A stretch of DNA of 64,000 nt from Bacteroidales bacterium UBA6851 (GCA_002451795.1 DKDJ01000012.1:24982-88981); one strand, 5' to 3'; counted from the stretch's first letter, positions 49,302-58,653 are shown. A program made the numbers and translations. The notes: a model not told the origin generated them from the letters alone.

Positions 49302-51857
49302 TCAGAATCTAACTTTGACTTTTCTTCCGCTGTAAGATATCTCCTCGGTACTGTCACCTACGGTGACCTTTATGGTTCGAGTGGCCGGCATTCCTGCGTA
49401 AGAGCCTTTTATAGCGCCTATCTCAAGAGTTCGGCGAGAATCGTTCCATTTGAAAGTGATGGTGGACGATTCGCCGTTTTCGTATGCGTAGTCATCTCCT
49501 GCATCTTCGTAGAGAGTGAATGAGGCGTCATCTCCCGGATATACGTGTATGTCAAGTGTGCCCCCCATGCTTTCAGCGGCATATTGAACGTCTTCTCCCA
49601 TAGGCACAATTGAGCCGGCTCTGACGAATACTGGTATAGCATTCATATCAACAGATGTCCTTATGTACCTGCCTCCTGAATAATGTCTTCCGTCTCTGAA
49701 GTCATACCATCCTGCTTTATTCTCTGGAAGATAGCATTCTGTGATGCGTATTCCGCCTTCAGTGATTGGACATACGAGAAAAGCATCTCCGAACATATAT
49801 TCTATCCTCTGCTCGAGTGCGCGGGTATCTTGAGGAAAGTCAAAGATGAGCGGTCTCATGAATGTGTTACCTTCGAAAGAGACTTTTGCAGCCCAGCTGT
49901 ATATATAAGGCAATAGTCTATAACGCATTTGTACAGCATTCTTGAATAGCTGCTCCGCTTCTGCACCGTAGTGCCAAGGCTCAGTATCACTCATGTAGCC
50001 ATGTACTCTCATCAGAGGAAGGAATACGCTTGTCTGAACCCACCTGAGCATCCTCTCAATATAGTCTTTGTCGGTATATTGGTTCCTTGGCCGGAAGAAT
50101 CCACCTGCGTCGTATGTCCACCATGCCTGTCCTGCTGCCATCATACCGAGTCCTGCACTTATCTGGGTTTTGAGCGTATTCCAATCATTGCCCACGTCTC
50201 CAGACCATGTAGCCGCTCCATAGCGCTGCATGCCAGGGAATGCACTCCTGGTAAGTATCATGCTTCTACGCTCAGGACTATCCTTCCTAAGACCCTCATA
50301 AACAGTCTTGCTTACGAGCAGCGGGTAACAGTTGCGCACCAGTTCTCCGTGCATGGTGCCGTTGGCTACCATTCTTCCCACCAGGTCGTCATTCTCCGGC
50401 TCTGTGGCGTCTTGCCACCATGCATCGATGCCGAACGGTTTGAGAAGCCTGTTGCTAAAATTGCTCCAATAGGCTTGTGCTGCATCCGGATTAAAAAAGT
50501 CAATCCAGTCAGTGTCAGGAATGTAGCAGCCTTTGTCAAGCATCTGCTTTCCAAGATCGGAACTCTTGTCTATCTTGGACCATACGGAGAGCATAAGTCG
50601 CGTGTTCATGTCGTGCAAACTATCCGTAAGGGCTTTCGGTGACGGGTAGTTCTTGGAATCAAAAACCATGGAGTTCCAGCCAGTATCTCCCCACCACTGC
50701 CAGTCCTGTACGATAAGGTCTAAAGGAATCTGCTTCTCGCGGAAAGTCTCAGCATTGCGGATAATCTCTTCGGAACTGTGATACCTCTCGCGGCAGTGAA
50801 TATATCCTAGCGCCCATTGCGGCATCATTGGAATCTCCCCTGTGAGCGTGCGATAGGATGAAACAATCTCATCGGCTGTACCTACGAATACGGTATAATC
50901 TACCGCATCCGCTACGGGCGAAGATAGTACTGTGGTTCCGTCATCCATACGCAGTCCCAATGTAGGTGTATCATCCTTTTCCATATCGGCAGTGATGCTA
51001 TGCTTTCCTGCTTCAAGATACACTATGGCAGAGCAAGTAGGCGGAAGCCATAGATTTCTAAGGTCAAATACAGGTTTGTCGTCAATGAGAAGACTGTGCC
51101 TTCTGGCCATCGTTCGTCCGCAGTCCAGGATAAGAGACCATTTCCCACTCTTAGGAATATCAATTTCCGCGGTAAATCGGCTTCCTGTACGGAGTTCACG
51201 ACGTCCGCCGGTCGTGGTGGTGATGTCCACAGTCTGGGTGCCAGTGTCGCTATCCTCCACACGGGTCAGAGGAATGGTCATCTGCGGAGGATTGAAGTCG
51301 GTGCGTCCGAGATTGTTCCATAGCAGACCATATCCCTTGCTTGAAACGTACATCGGAAGAGAGATCTGGGTGTTGACCTGGGTCAGACGTCTTGTGAGTC
51401 CGCGCACGTTGGTGTATCCGTCCTGAAACTGCCCCAGTCCATATTGGTACTCGCCATCAGCTGTCCTTACGTCAACACTTGCGCTGAATACGTCCATGTC
51501 GTAGAGCTTTTCCCTAACAAGACTATGCTTGTCGGCACAGAAAACCTTGCTTCCAGTGCGGTCAATTACTGAAACTGTGCCTTCGGATGGGTCTACTTTC
51601 ACACTGTATTCTGCGGTGCGGATAGTCATTGTCCCATCCGCACTTGTAAAACTGCTGTGTTTGACGCTTGTCGTTTCTATGTATGAAAATTCCGGGAGAT
51701 GGAGGTCCAGCCCTTCGCTGTATCTGATGCGGACCGCATGTCCGTTCATCGGCGTAACCTCAAGAGTCCCGTTTCCGAACCCTACTTTCTCCTGAGCGTT
51801 AAGGCTTAATAGGAAGAATGTCGATACGGAAAGAATCGCGAGAAATCTTCGAATCAT
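49302..51857 (-). CDS. GH31 glycoside hydrolase with PA14-like insert, possible alpha-xylosidase
   Basis: From ATG 51857 the product has 851 residues: a signal peptide (MIRRFLAILSVSTFFLLSLNA), an N-terminal beta-sandwich, a PA14-like insertion (FTAEIDIPKSGKWSLILDCG, LEAGKHSITADME), and the GH31 barrel (QWALGYIHCRERYHSSEEI). The nucleophile Asp is in IDAWWQDATEPENDD and the acid/base region follows at ATWSGDVGNDW. The DATEPE form and the PA14 insertion resemble xyloglucan alpha-xylosidases; alpha-glucosidase activity is the alternative. It starts 17 bp after the rubrerythrin gene and probably shares its transcript. Confidence 0.88.
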   Translation of the reverse strand: MIRRFLAILSVSTFFLLSLNAQEKVGFGNGTLEVTPMNGHAVRIRYSEGLDLHLPEFSYIETTSVKHSSFTSADGTMTIRTAEYSVKVDPSEGTVSVIDRTGSKVFCADKHSLVREKLYDMDVFSASVDVRTADGEYQYGLGQFQDGYTNVRGLTRRLTQVNTQISLPMYVSSKGYGLLWNNLGRTDFNPPQMTIPLTRVEDSDTGTQTVDITTTTGGRRELRTGSRFTAEIDIPKSGKWSLILDCGRTMARRHSLLIDDKPVFDLRNLWLPPTCSAIVYLEAGKHSITADMEKDDTPTLGLRMDDGTTVLSSPVADAVDYTVFVGTADEIVSSYRTLTGEIPMMPQWALGYIHCRERYHSSEEIIRNAETFREKQIPLDLIVQDWQWWGDTGWNSMVFDSKNYPSPKALTDSLHDMNTRLMLSVWSKIDKSSDLGKQMLDKGCYIPDTDWIDFFNPDAAQAYWSNFSNRLLKPFGIDAWWQDATEPENDDLVGRMVANGTMHGELVRNCYPLLVSKTVYEGLRKDSPERRSMILTRSAFPGMQRYGAATWSGDVGNDWNTLKTQISAGLGMMAAGQAWWTYDAGGFFRPRNQYTDKDYIERMLRWVQTSVFLPLMRVHGYMSDTEPWHYGAEAEQLFKNAVQMRYRLLPYIYSWAAKVSFEGNTFMRPLIFDFPQDTRALEQRIEYMFGDAFLVCPITEGGIRITECYLPENKAGWYDFRDGRHYSGGRYIRTSVDMNAIPVFVRAGSIVPMGEDVQYAAESMGGTLDIHVYPGDDASFTLYEDAGDDYAYENGESSTITFKWNDSRRTLEIGAIKGSYAGMPATRTIKVTVGDSTEEISYSGRKVKVRF

Positions 51858-51874
51858 TGAAATGCCTGAATCAA

Positions 51875-52414
51875 TTAATAATTCTCGCAATTGAGCTCAA
51901 AATAAGACTGTGGGTGGTTACATGTAGGGCAAACCTCTGGGGCTGATGTCCCTACGATGATATGCCCGCAATTGCGGCATTCCCATACCTTTACTTCGCT
52001 CTTGGCAAATACTGCTGCAGTCTCGACATTCTTAAGAAGAGCCCTATACCTCTCTTCGTGGTGTTTCTCAATCGCGGCGACAAGTCTGAACTTGACTGCA
52101 AGCTCAGGGAATCCTTCTTTTTCAGCAGTATCAGCGAATCCGGAATACATGTCGGTCCACTCATAATTTTCGCCTTCTGCTGCTGCGGAAAGATTCTCCG
52201 CCGTGTTACCGATTCCATTCAACTCCTTGAACCAGAGTTTTGCGTGTTCTTTTTCGTTGTCTGCTGTCTTCAGGAAGAGAGCAGCGATTTGCTCATATCC
52301 TTCTTTTTTGGCCTTGGATGCAAAATAGGTGTACTTGTTGCGTGCCTGTGATTCACCGGCGAAAGCTTCCATCAGATTCTTTTCAGTCTGAGTGCCAGAA
52401 TACTTTGTTTTCAT
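51875..52414 (-). CDS. rbr: Rubrerythrin
   Basis: From ATG 52414 the product has 179 residues. The N-terminal four-helix ferritin-like domain has the di-iron ligands in NLMEAFAGESQARNKY, TADNEKEHAKLW and AAIEKHHEERYRAL. The C-terminal rubredoxin domain has two CxxC knuckles, WECRNCGHI and VCPTCNHPQ. It reduces hydrogen peroxide in anaerobes. The promoter element TATATTTG is at 52451-52444. The ORF start at 52456 lies upstream of this promoter and is not used. A glycosidase gene follows at 17 bp. Confidence 0.94.
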   Translation of the reverse strand: MKTKYSGTQTEKNLMEAFAGESQARNKYTYFASKAKKEGYEQIAALFLKTADNEKEHAKLWFKELNGIGNTAENLSAAAEGENYEWTDMYSGFADTAEKEGFPELAVKFRLVAAIEKHHEERYRALLKNVETAAVFAKSEVKVWECRNCGHIIVGTSAPEVCPTCNHPQSYFELNCENY

Positions 52415-52443
52415 TATGAGTTGTTTTAATGTGTAATGGTAGA

Positions 52444-52451
52444 CAAATATA
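52444..52451 (-). promoter_or_regulatory. -7 promoter element of rubrerythrin
   Basis: TATATTTG on the minus strand, 29 bp before ATG 52414. On the plus strand a TATCTTCG near 52483 may serve the divergent lipid operon. Confidence 0.45.
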
Positions 52452-52495
52452 GTCATATTTGGTTTCTAAAGAAAATAATTCGTATCTTCGCGGGC

Positions 52496-53191
52496 ATGGA
52501 AACAAAACAAGCGACAAGAATTCAGACATCGCTGCTAAATGCGGCAGAAAAAAAGGCTCTTGTATGGATGGCAGAGAGGATGCCCAAGTGGGTTTCTTCT
52601 GATATGCTATCGGCTGTGGGCTTCGTGGGAGCAGTAATTATTGCGGTGGGCTTTGTATTGTCCACATACAATATCAATTATCTTTGGTTGTCCTCTTTCG
52701 GACTTGTTGTCAACTGGTTCGGCGATTCCTTGGATGGTACTCTTGCGAGAGTACGCAAGCACCAGCGGCCTATTTATGGCTACTATCTTGACCATATGCT
52801 GGACGGCATTAATGAAAGTCTTATGTTCCTTGGTGCTGGTCTATCCTCACTGATGCATCTTTCGCTTGCGTTATGTATTCTTGTGCTATACTTGCTGTTG
52901 ACTATCAATGTTAGCATCAATGCACATCTCAAGCATGAATTCAAGCTGACCTATGCCAAACTTGGACCTACGGAGTTCAGGCTTATTATCATGATAGTCA
53001 ATACTCTGTTTGTTTTCATAAGGCCACTTCGAGAATTCTCTACTGATATTGCCATTTGTGGCTTTACCACAACGTTGAGCGCCCTTGACATAGTAGCCGT
53101 GGGCATTATTCTCATCCTGGCGGTAATGTTCATCGTCACAATGTTCAATGATCTTCGCGACTACGACAAGATGGATCCGAAAACCTGGTAG
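52496..53191 (+). CDS. CDP-alcohol phosphatidyltransferase family protein
   Basis: A 231-residue membrane enzyme from ATG 52496. The family signature is DSLDGTLARVRKHQRPIYG followed by YYLDHMLD (the DG-AR-G-D-D pattern), with ~6 helices around it (VGAVIIAVGFVLS, IDIVAVGI-type segments). Such enzymes transfer a phosphatidyl group from CDP-diacylglycerol to an alcohol; the substrate (glycerol phosphate, serine, inositol or other) cannot be read from the motif. It heads a four-gene operon with cardiolipin synthase (3-bp gap), a UbiA prenyltransferase and a radical SAM protein. Confidence 0.85.
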   Translation: METKQATRIQTSLLNAAEKKALVWMAERMPKWVSSDMLSAVGFVGAVIIAVGFVLSTYNINYLWLSSFGLVVNWFGDSLDGTLARVRKHQRPIYGYYLDHMLDGINESLMFLGAGLSSLMHLSLALCILVLYLLLTINVSINAHLKHEFKLTYAKLGPTEFRLIIMIVNTLFVFIRPLREFSTDIAICGFTTTLSALDIVAVGIILILAVMFIVTMFNDLRDYDKMDPKTW

Positions 53192-53194
53192 GGC

Positions 53195-54601
53195 ATGAGC
53201 GTCTGGCTAGAAGTTCTTTTTGGTCTCATTCTGCTGAGCACCATTGTGCTTGTGATAGGCGAAAACAGGCATCCGGTAAAGACTCTCGCGTGGCTCATGG
53301 TGCTGATTTTCTTGCCTGTTCTAGGTTTTGTACTGTATTTTCTTTTCGGAATGGACAAGAAGCATCGTCGGCTGGTATCAGATGCTGATCTGCGTCGCTT
53401 CAAGAAACATACTGAGACTCTGTATGAGAATCAAATTTGTGAAGCGCCTCCAAAGGATTATAAGGATTTGATGAATCTGCTTCGCGCGGCCAACCTGTCT
53501 TATCCTCTCGGGGGTAATTCGGTGCGTCAGTATACGGATTTTGATTCCATGTTTACGGATCTTCTCGCGGATCTTAATTCGGCCACCGACCATATTCATT
53601 TTGAGTTCTTTAAATTTGAGGATGATCGAATTGGCCGTCAGGTGGAGGAGATTCTTGTACGTAAGGCGTCTGAGGGGGTTAAGGTTAGAGTACAATACGA
53701 TGATGCGGCTAATATAGGACATCGCTCTTTTTTCAGGCGGATGAGAGAGAAAGGCGTTCAGGTTCAGCCTTTTATAAAGGTTATGATTCCTTTCATATCG
53801 AGCGATACTAACTATCGTAATCACAGAAAAGTGGTGGTGGTTGATGGTAAAGTGGGTTATATAGGGGGAATGAACATTGCAGAACGCTATTCTGTGGGAA
53901 TTAGAGGCGGTGTATGGCGCGATACTCATATAAGGGTTTGCGGGCCAGCCGTGTCTGAGATGCAGACGTCTTTCCTCGTAGACTGGCAGTTTTCCTCGCA
54001 TCAAGTGCTGGACGAGGATAGATATTATCCTTTGGTGGAACCACAGGGTGATGTGCTTATGCAGGTAGCCACTTCTGGTCCGATGGATGAATGGAGTGTT
54101 ATAATGCAGGGTGTGATACAAATGATAGCCCAGAGTAAGAAGTACATATATATCCAGTCTCCTTATCTGATTCCGACGGAGCCTGTGCTGCTTGCATTGA
54201 GGAATGCCGCATTGGCGGGCGTGGATGTGAGGATAATGATTCCTTATCACGGAGACAAGGGCGTTATGCCGCCTCTTGCCTCGCGTTCTTATGTTAAAGA
54301 TGTAATTACCGCTGGAGTGAAAGTGTACTTCTATGACAATGGATATATGCATTCTAAAGCCATTGTTTCTGATGACCGTGTTGCTTCTATCGGTTCTACA
54401 AATATGGATGTAAGAAGCTATGAGCAGGATTTTGAGATCAATGCTTTCATCTATGACAAGAAAGTCGCCAAGGATGTGAAGTCGGCTTTCCTGGCGGATC
54501 AGGAGCATTCATGGCTTGTGGATCCTCAGAAATGGGCTTCGCGTTCGCGTTTTGTGCGCTTCAAAGAGTCTCTTGCAAGGCTGACGTCTCCTTTGCTTTA
54601 G
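53195..54601 (+). CDS. cls: Cardiolipin synthase
   Basis: A 468-residue phospholipase D-superfamily enzyme. Two N-terminal membrane helices (LEVLFGLILLSTIVLVIGE, WLMVLIFLPVLGFVLYFLFG) are followed by two HKD motifs: NHRKVVVVDGKVGYIGGMN and HSKAIVSDDRVASIGSTN. The order and length match ClsA-type synthases, which join two phosphatidylglycerols. It follows the CDP-alcohol transferase gene by 3 bp and precedes the UbiA gene by 6 bp. Confidence 0.92.
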   Translation: MSVWLEVLFGLILLSTIVLVIGENRHPVKTLAWLMVLIFLPVLGFVLYFLFGMDKKHRRLVSDADLRRFKKHTETLYENQICEAPPKDYKDLMNLLRAANLSYPLGGNSVRQYTDFDSMFTDLLADLNSATDHIHFEFFKFEDDRIGRQVEEILVRKASEGVKVRVQYDDAANIGHRSFFRRMREKGVQVQPFIKVMIPFISSDTNYRNHRKVVVVDGKVGYIGGMNIAERYSVGIRGGVWRDTHIRVCGPAVSEMQTSFLVDWQFSSHQVLDEDRYYPLVEPQGDVLMQVATSGPMDEWSVIMQGVIQMIAQSKKYIYIQSPYLIPTEPVLLALRNAALAGVDVRIMIPYHGDKGVMPPLASRSYVKDVITAGVKVYFYDNGYMHSKAIVSDDRVASIGSTNMDVRSYEQDFEINAFIYDKKVAKDVKSAFLADQEHSWLVDPQKWASRSRFVRFKESLARLTSPLL

Positions 54602-54607
54602 AAAGGT

Positions 54608-55639
54608 ATGGTCCTTAAAACATGGTTTAAAAATGCTAGGTCAGTGTCTCTGATGCAGAGTGGTATGCCAGCCCTGCTTGCTGTCGTTATGGCAGCAGAT
54701 CAGAGTGGCTTTGGCCTGTGGCAGGCGCTGCTTGCCGTAGTGGGAGTGATGAGCGCTCACTTGGGGATGAATCTTGCTGATGACTATTTCGATTACAAAG
54801 CAGATATGCACTCTGATAGGGATAGGGTGATTAGAAAGGGCTTTCGGGCCATGTCAGTGAAATACCCGTATCTTATAGACGGCAGTGTTACTCCGGACGG
54901 ACTGCTGCGTGCGATTTTATCTTTCGGTGGTATAGCGGTTGCCTGTGGGGGTGTGGTTTTTATTTCCCGGAGCCTAAGCGGTGGATTTGTGGGACCTAAC
55001 GGTAGTTGGTGGATATTGGCAATAGCCACGATAGCCTGCCTTCTTGGCTGGTTCTATTCCGCACCTCCGCTGAAACTCGCATACAGGGGGCTTGGGGAGA
55101 TTGTTATAGGTGTGATATTTGGTCCACTTCTTATGACTGGTGTGTATTACTCTGCATGTGGAATGGTGAGTGTGGATGTGGTGATGGTTTCAATACCAGT
55201 TGGGCTTTTGGTTCTGAATATTCTATTTACACATAGTTTTATCGAGCGAGAGAGTGATGCCGCTTCCAATAAGATGACACTTGCGCGTCTGTTGGGGTCT
55301 AACACTGCCAATATGGCTGCCGCATACTTGATTAATTTCCTGCCATATCTGATAGTAGTCGTATCTGTGCTTTTGGGGGATATGTCTGTGTGGTATCTTC
55401 TTGTTTTGGTGATGGTTCCCAATTCGGTATGGCTGTGCCGCTCTCTCTCGGCCTTCAATAGAGGCGAGACAGGCGTTCCTCAAAAACCTCAGTGGTGGCT
55501 TGGTCCTATGGGAAACTGGGATCAAGTGAGGGCCAGGGGCATAGATTGGTTTCTGATGCGCTGGCTTGCAGCCCGCAATATTCTTAGCGGGTTCTGTGCT
55601 ATAGTATTTGTGGTTCGGTTAGTTTTGCTGTTTTTCTAG
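54608..55639 (+). CDS. UbiA-family prenyltransferase (MenA-like)
   Basis: A 343-residue integral membrane protein with ~9 helices. The first Asp-rich motif is NLADDYFDYKADMHSD, and the second region reads FIERESDAASNKMTLARLLG. These resemble MenA-type (1,4-dihydroxy-2-naphthoate) prenyltransferases, but other UbiA enzymes attach prenyl chains to different acceptors, and the second motif is less acidic than usual. It lies between cardiolipin synthase and radical SAM genes, a context of lipid rather than quinone genes. Menaquinone synthesis is one possibility; a lipid-modifying role is the other. Confidence 0.75.
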   Translation: MVLKTWFKNARSVSLMQSGMPALLAVVMAADQSGFGLWQALLAVVGVMSAHLGMNLADDYFDYKADMHSDRDRVIRKGFRAMSVKYPYLIDGSVTPDGLLRAILSFGGIAVACGGVVFISRSLSGGFVGPNGSWWILAIATIACLLGWFYSAPPLKLAYRGLGEIVIGVIFGPLLMTGVYYSACGMVSVDVVMVSIPVGLLVLNILFTHSFIERESDAASNKMTLARLLGSNTANMAAAYLINFLPYLIVVVSVLLGDMSVWYLLVLVMVPNSVWLCRSLSAFNRGETGVPQKPQWWLGPMGNWDQVRARGIDWFLMRWLAARNILSGFCAIVFVVRLVLLFF

Positions 55640-55644
55640 GATTT

Positions 55645-56547
55645 ATGAACAAGATTTCAGAGTTTGCTTATCTTCCTTTCTGGTGGTTTAGGGCTGTTTT
55701 GGGCCGTCATAAGCCTCTTCAGAGTGTTATCTTTATATCTGACAGATGTAATTTGAGTTGTAAGCATTGCAGTGTTTATAATCATACGCTTCCCAATGAT
55801 AAGACTTTCTCCCAAATAGAAGAAGAGTTGCGGTATTGTTATTCGCTTGGGTCCCGTTTTGTGGATTTCGAGGGAGGGGAGCCGTTCTTATGGCACGACG
55901 GAGACAAGACAGTCAATGACCTTTGCCGTCTTGCCCGTTCAATAGGCTTCTATTCCTGCACTATCACTACCAATGCTCAGCTTCCCTTTGATGGGGCAGT
56001 CGCAGATAGTATCTGGGTCTCAATGGATGGTGTAGGGGAGGCTCATGAACGTATACGCGGAAAAGGCACATTCGAAAGACTGGAAAAGAACATCGCGACG
56101 TGTGGCTGTAGAAATTTGTCTGCAAATATGGCCATAAATAGTCTCAATTATGACTCCGTGGCTGCTTCTATTGAGTATGTGGCGGCTAATCCTGCGTTCA
56201 AGTGTATTTCTCTCAATTTTCACACTCCATTCCCTGGGACAGAGTCCCTTGAACTGCCTTATGAGCAGAGGGTGAAGGTGATAGATATGATACTTGACTA
56301 TAAGAGAAAAGGCTACCCGATCATGAATTCACGCAGTGGATTGAAGAAAATGAGAGACAATGACTTCATTATGCGGTGTTGGATGACCAATTTTATTTTT
56401 GCGGATGGAACGCGTAGTGATATATGTGCCGGATATGAGGCTGGACTCTGTCCGAAATGTGGATTCTGTATGGCAGGAGAGGAATCTGCTGTCATGGAAC
56501 TCCGACCAGACACTATTCTTTCTGGCCTGAAACTTCGATTAAAGTAA
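55645..56547 (+). CDS. Radical SAM protein of the lipid-gene cluster
   Basis: A 300-residue radical SAM enzyme. The cluster motif is Cys35-Cys39-Cys42 in SDRCNLSCKHCSVYNH, preceded by an aromatic stretch (LPFWWFRAVLG) that may associate with the membrane. FEGGEPFLW is the SAM-binding strand. The C-terminus has more Cys residues (RCWMTNFIFADG, DICAGYEAGLCPKCGFCMAG), suggesting an auxiliary iron-sulfur cluster, as in HpnH/SPASM-like enzymes. It follows the UbiA gene by 5 bp. It could modify a prenyl or lipid product; the reaction is not known. Confidence 0.75.
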   Translation: MNKISEFAYLPFWWFRAVLGRHKPLQSVIFISDRCNLSCKHCSVYNHTLPNDKTFSQIEEELRYCYSLGSRFVDFEGGEPFLWHDGDKTVNDLCRLARSIGFYSCTITTNAQLPFDGAVADSIWVSMDGVGEAHERIRGKGTFERLEKNIATCGCRNLSANMAINSLNYDSVAASIEYVAANPAFKCISLNFHTPFPGTESLELPYEQRVKVIDMILDYKRKGYPIMNSRSGLKKMRDNDFIMRCWMTNFIFADGTRSDICAGYEAGLCPKCGFCMAGEESAVMELRPDTILSGLKLRLK

Positions 56548-56600
56548 CCTATTCTGGGACTATTAACAGGTTGAGGCCCGAGTATTATGAGCTGATGTAG

Positions 56601-56966
56601 TTATGAAATATTGGTTCCGAACGGCATTAAAGATAGGCGGAGGAGTTTGAGATGCTGTTTGGCGAATGGGATTCCTATTATGGTGATGGCGCATAGGAGC
56701 GCGAATATCAGATGGGTGATGGCTATTTCCCACCAACCTAATATTATCCACAGGATGTTGAATGCAGTAGGCAGACATCCGTATGATGGGGAGTAGGTGA
56801 TGTCTCTGCCGAAAGGGCATAGCGCCAAAAATCCAAGTTTCCAGAGTTGGATGCCGAAAGGAATTCCGATAATAGTGAGGCAGGTGACGAGCCCCGCAAT
56901 CATGTAAAGGAAGAAAACAAGAAATCCGCCTAGGATAAGCCAAAATAGATTGCCTAAGAAGTTCAT
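56601..56966 (-). CDS. yccF: YccF domain protein
   Basis: A 121-residue inner membrane protein made of two similar halves: NLFWLILGGFLVFFLYMIAG...CLTIIGIPFGIQLWK and LWIILGWWEIAITHLIFALL...AITIIGIPFAKQHLKL. The repeated TIIGIPF motif is the mark of YccF. Function is unknown. It is convergent with the radical SAM gene and is a single gene. Confidence 0.88.
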   Translation of the reverse strand: MNFLGNLFWLILGGFLVFFLYMIAGLVTCLTIIGIPFGIQLWKLGFLALCPFGRDITYSPSYGCLPTAFNILWIILGWWEIAITHLIFALLCAITIIGIPFAKQHLKLLRLSLMPFGTNIS

Positions 56967-57048
56967 AATTAGAAACGTTTGTTATTGTCCGCTAAGTTAA
57001 CGATTATTTCTTATAAGAGCAAAAAAGAGTGGCTGACTTAAAAGTAAC

Positions 57049-57078
57049 GAGACTGACCAAAAAATTTTGATCAGTCTC
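57049..57078 (-). terminator. Terminator-like hairpin downstream of tRNA-Thr
   Basis: GAGACTGA / TCAGTCTC (57049-57056 with 57071-57078) form an 8-bp stem with an A/T-rich loop that could extend it. It lies 8 bp downstream of the tRNA on the minus strand and is followed by GTTACTTTT. Confidence 0.6.
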
Positions 57079-57086
57079 TCCTTGTG

Positions 57087-57159
57087 AGCCACTCACCAGG
57101 CTCGAACTGGCGACCTGCGCGTTACGAATGCGCTGCTCTACCGACTGAGCTAAAGTGGC
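57087..57159 (-). tRNA. tRNA-Thr (anticodon CGT)
   Basis: A 73-nt cloverleaf on the minus strand: acceptor GCCACTT / GAGTGGC (one G-T pair), then TA and D arm GCTC...GAGC, anticodon loop TTCGTAA with CGT, T arm GCCAG-TTCGAGC-CTGGT. The discriminator base is T and CCA is not encoded. The last anticodon stem pair is A-C, a small irregularity. It has its own promoter, TATATTTG, upstream. Confidence 0.92.
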
Positions 57160-57171
57160 TTGTACAGTTTG

Positions 57172-57179
57172 CAAATATA
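57172..57179 (-). promoter_or_regulatory. -7 promoter element of tRNA-Thr
   Basis: TATATTTG on the minus strand, 13 bp before the tRNA, placed between the nhaA terminator and the tRNA. Confidence 0.55.
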
Positions 57180-57187
57180 CAAAAAAA

Positions 57188-57213
57188 CTCCGATACCCCA
57201 AATAGGGTCGGAG
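57188..57213 (-). terminator. nhaA terminator
   Basis: CTCCGA...TCGGAG with inner CCC/GGG pairs (57188-57213); on the minus strand it is followed by TTTTTTT. Confidence 0.7.
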
Positions 57214-57235
57214 CTTTTTGTACTTGAATGGTAAT

Positions 57236-58642
57236 CTATGCCGTCTTCTTTTTGCTTGAGAACAATGAAATGAGTACTGTTCCCAGGATGCCGGAGCATA
57301 TTGATCCGAGAAGTACAGCAATTTTACCTGCATCCCTTAGGTGCATCATAACTCCTGCTGGCGCATCGGCAAATGAAAGTGTATCCACAAATATGGACAT
57401 AGTAAAACCGATTCCTCCGAGACAAGCCACTGCGAAAAATAATGCCCAATTGGCCTTATCCGGCATGGCTCCAATCTTGAGTTTTATGGCTATCCAGCTG
57501 AACAGTGTGATGCCGATAGGTTTGCCGAGCAGCAATCCGAGGAAAATGCCCATTGATACGCTGCCCAGTTCTGGACTATAGTTGAAGACATTGAAATATG
57601 ACGCATCGCTGATCTCAACACCGGCATTGGCAAGTGCGAAAATAGGCATGATAAGGAAGTTAACCCATGGTGACAAGGCGTGCTCTACTCTATAACTCAT
57701 ATCCATGGTGCCGTGGGCGACCTTCTCAAGTCTCCGAAGGCAGTGCTTCTGAGGACCATTTGGGAAAGATTCCCCGTCTATCCCGTCATATTTGTCAAGC
57801 ATGGCGATATAGCGGTTGCGCTTACGAATGTATTGTGCTTTATTGTACCTTGGAGAAGAAGGGATGAGGAAGGCCATTACCACCCCTGACATGGTGGCGT
57901 GTATTCCGCTATAGTAGAATAGGGCCCATACGAGAAATGCGCATATAATGTACGGGAACATTTTCTTCTCCCCGATTCTTCTTAAGAGTATCGTGACGAT
58001 GATTACAAGAAGAGCAATTCCGAGAAGCTCAAGGTTGATAGTTCCTCCATAGAACAGGGCGACCACCAGTATGGCAATGAGGTCGTCAGCAATGGCAAGG
58101 GCGGTAAGGAATACTTTCAGTGATACGGGTACCTTGTCTCCAAGCATGGAGAGTATGCAGACTGCGAATGCAATATCAGTTGCAGTAGGGATTCCCCATC
58201 CTGAAGCTGCAAGTGTGCCATGATTGACTATTGTGTAGATTACTGCAGGGGCGATGACGCCTCCAAAGGCTGCTATCACAGGCAGCATGGCTTTTTTGAC
58301 AGATGATAACTCCCCATGGGATACTTCGCGCTTGATTTCGAGTCCTACCGTAAAGAAGAATATCACCATTAGGATGTCGTTGATAAACTTCTCGATGGTC
58401 ATGTCTCGAGGGAACATGACATCTACGGTTCCGTTACTGCTGAAAAGATGCACTCTGATATTGGTCTCAAGGATGCTGTGATAGAGTTCCTTGGTCATAG
58501 GCAGATTGGCGAGCAACATAGCCAATGCTACGCATAAGAGCAGAAGTACGCCTTGAAACCATGGTTTCTTGGAGAGCCGGTCGCTCTTATGGTTGAAATT
58601 GAGAATACCCTTGTTCCAGGTGTATATCGGAATGAGTTTCAT
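57236..58642 (-). CDS. nhaA: Na+/H+ antiporter NhaA
   Basis: A 468-residue membrane antiporter with ~11-12 helices. Family stretches include SRLSKKPWFQ-type N-terminus, FFFTVGLEIKREVSHGELSS, GGVIAPAVIYTIVN, TATDIAFAVCILSMLGDKVP and ALAIADDLIAILVVALFY with the ion-binding Asp pair (ADD), and FLIMPIFALANAGVEI. It exchanges sodium for protons to control pH and salt. A ~60-residue cytoplasmic insertion (SPRYNKAQYIRKRNRYIA...) is common in Bacteroidota. It follows an FAH-like gene by 11 bp in the dnaN operon. Confidence 0.94.
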   Translation of the reverse strand: MKLIPIYTWNKGILNFNHKSDRLSKKPWFQGVLLLLCVALAMLLANLPMTKELYHSILETNIRVHLFSSNGTVDVMFPRDMTIEKFINDILMVIFFFTVGLEIKREVSHGELSSVKKAMLPVIAAFGGVIAPAVIYTIVNHGTLAASGWGIPTATDIAFAVCILSMLGDKVPVSLKVFLTALAIADDLIAILVVALFYGGTINLELLGIALLVIIVTILLRRIGEKKMFPYIICAFLVWALFYYSGIHATMSGVVMAFLIPSSPRYNKAQYIRKRNRYIAMLDKYDGIDGESFPNGPQKHCLRRLEKVAHGTMDMSYRVEHALSPWVNFLIMPIFALANAGVEISDASYFNVFNYSPELGSVSMGIFLGLLLGKPIGITLFSWIAIKLKIGAMPDKANWALFFAVACLGGIGFTMSIFVDTLSFADAPAGVMMHLRDAGKIAVLLGSICSGILGTVLISLFSSKKKTA

Positions 58643-58653
58643 GAATGTATGAG

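Noticed and set aside
53378..54508. 376-residue open frame on the minus strand
   Set aside because: It is antisense to cardiolipin synthase and its His/Ile/Arg-rich sequence reflects the reversed codon bias; no family features.
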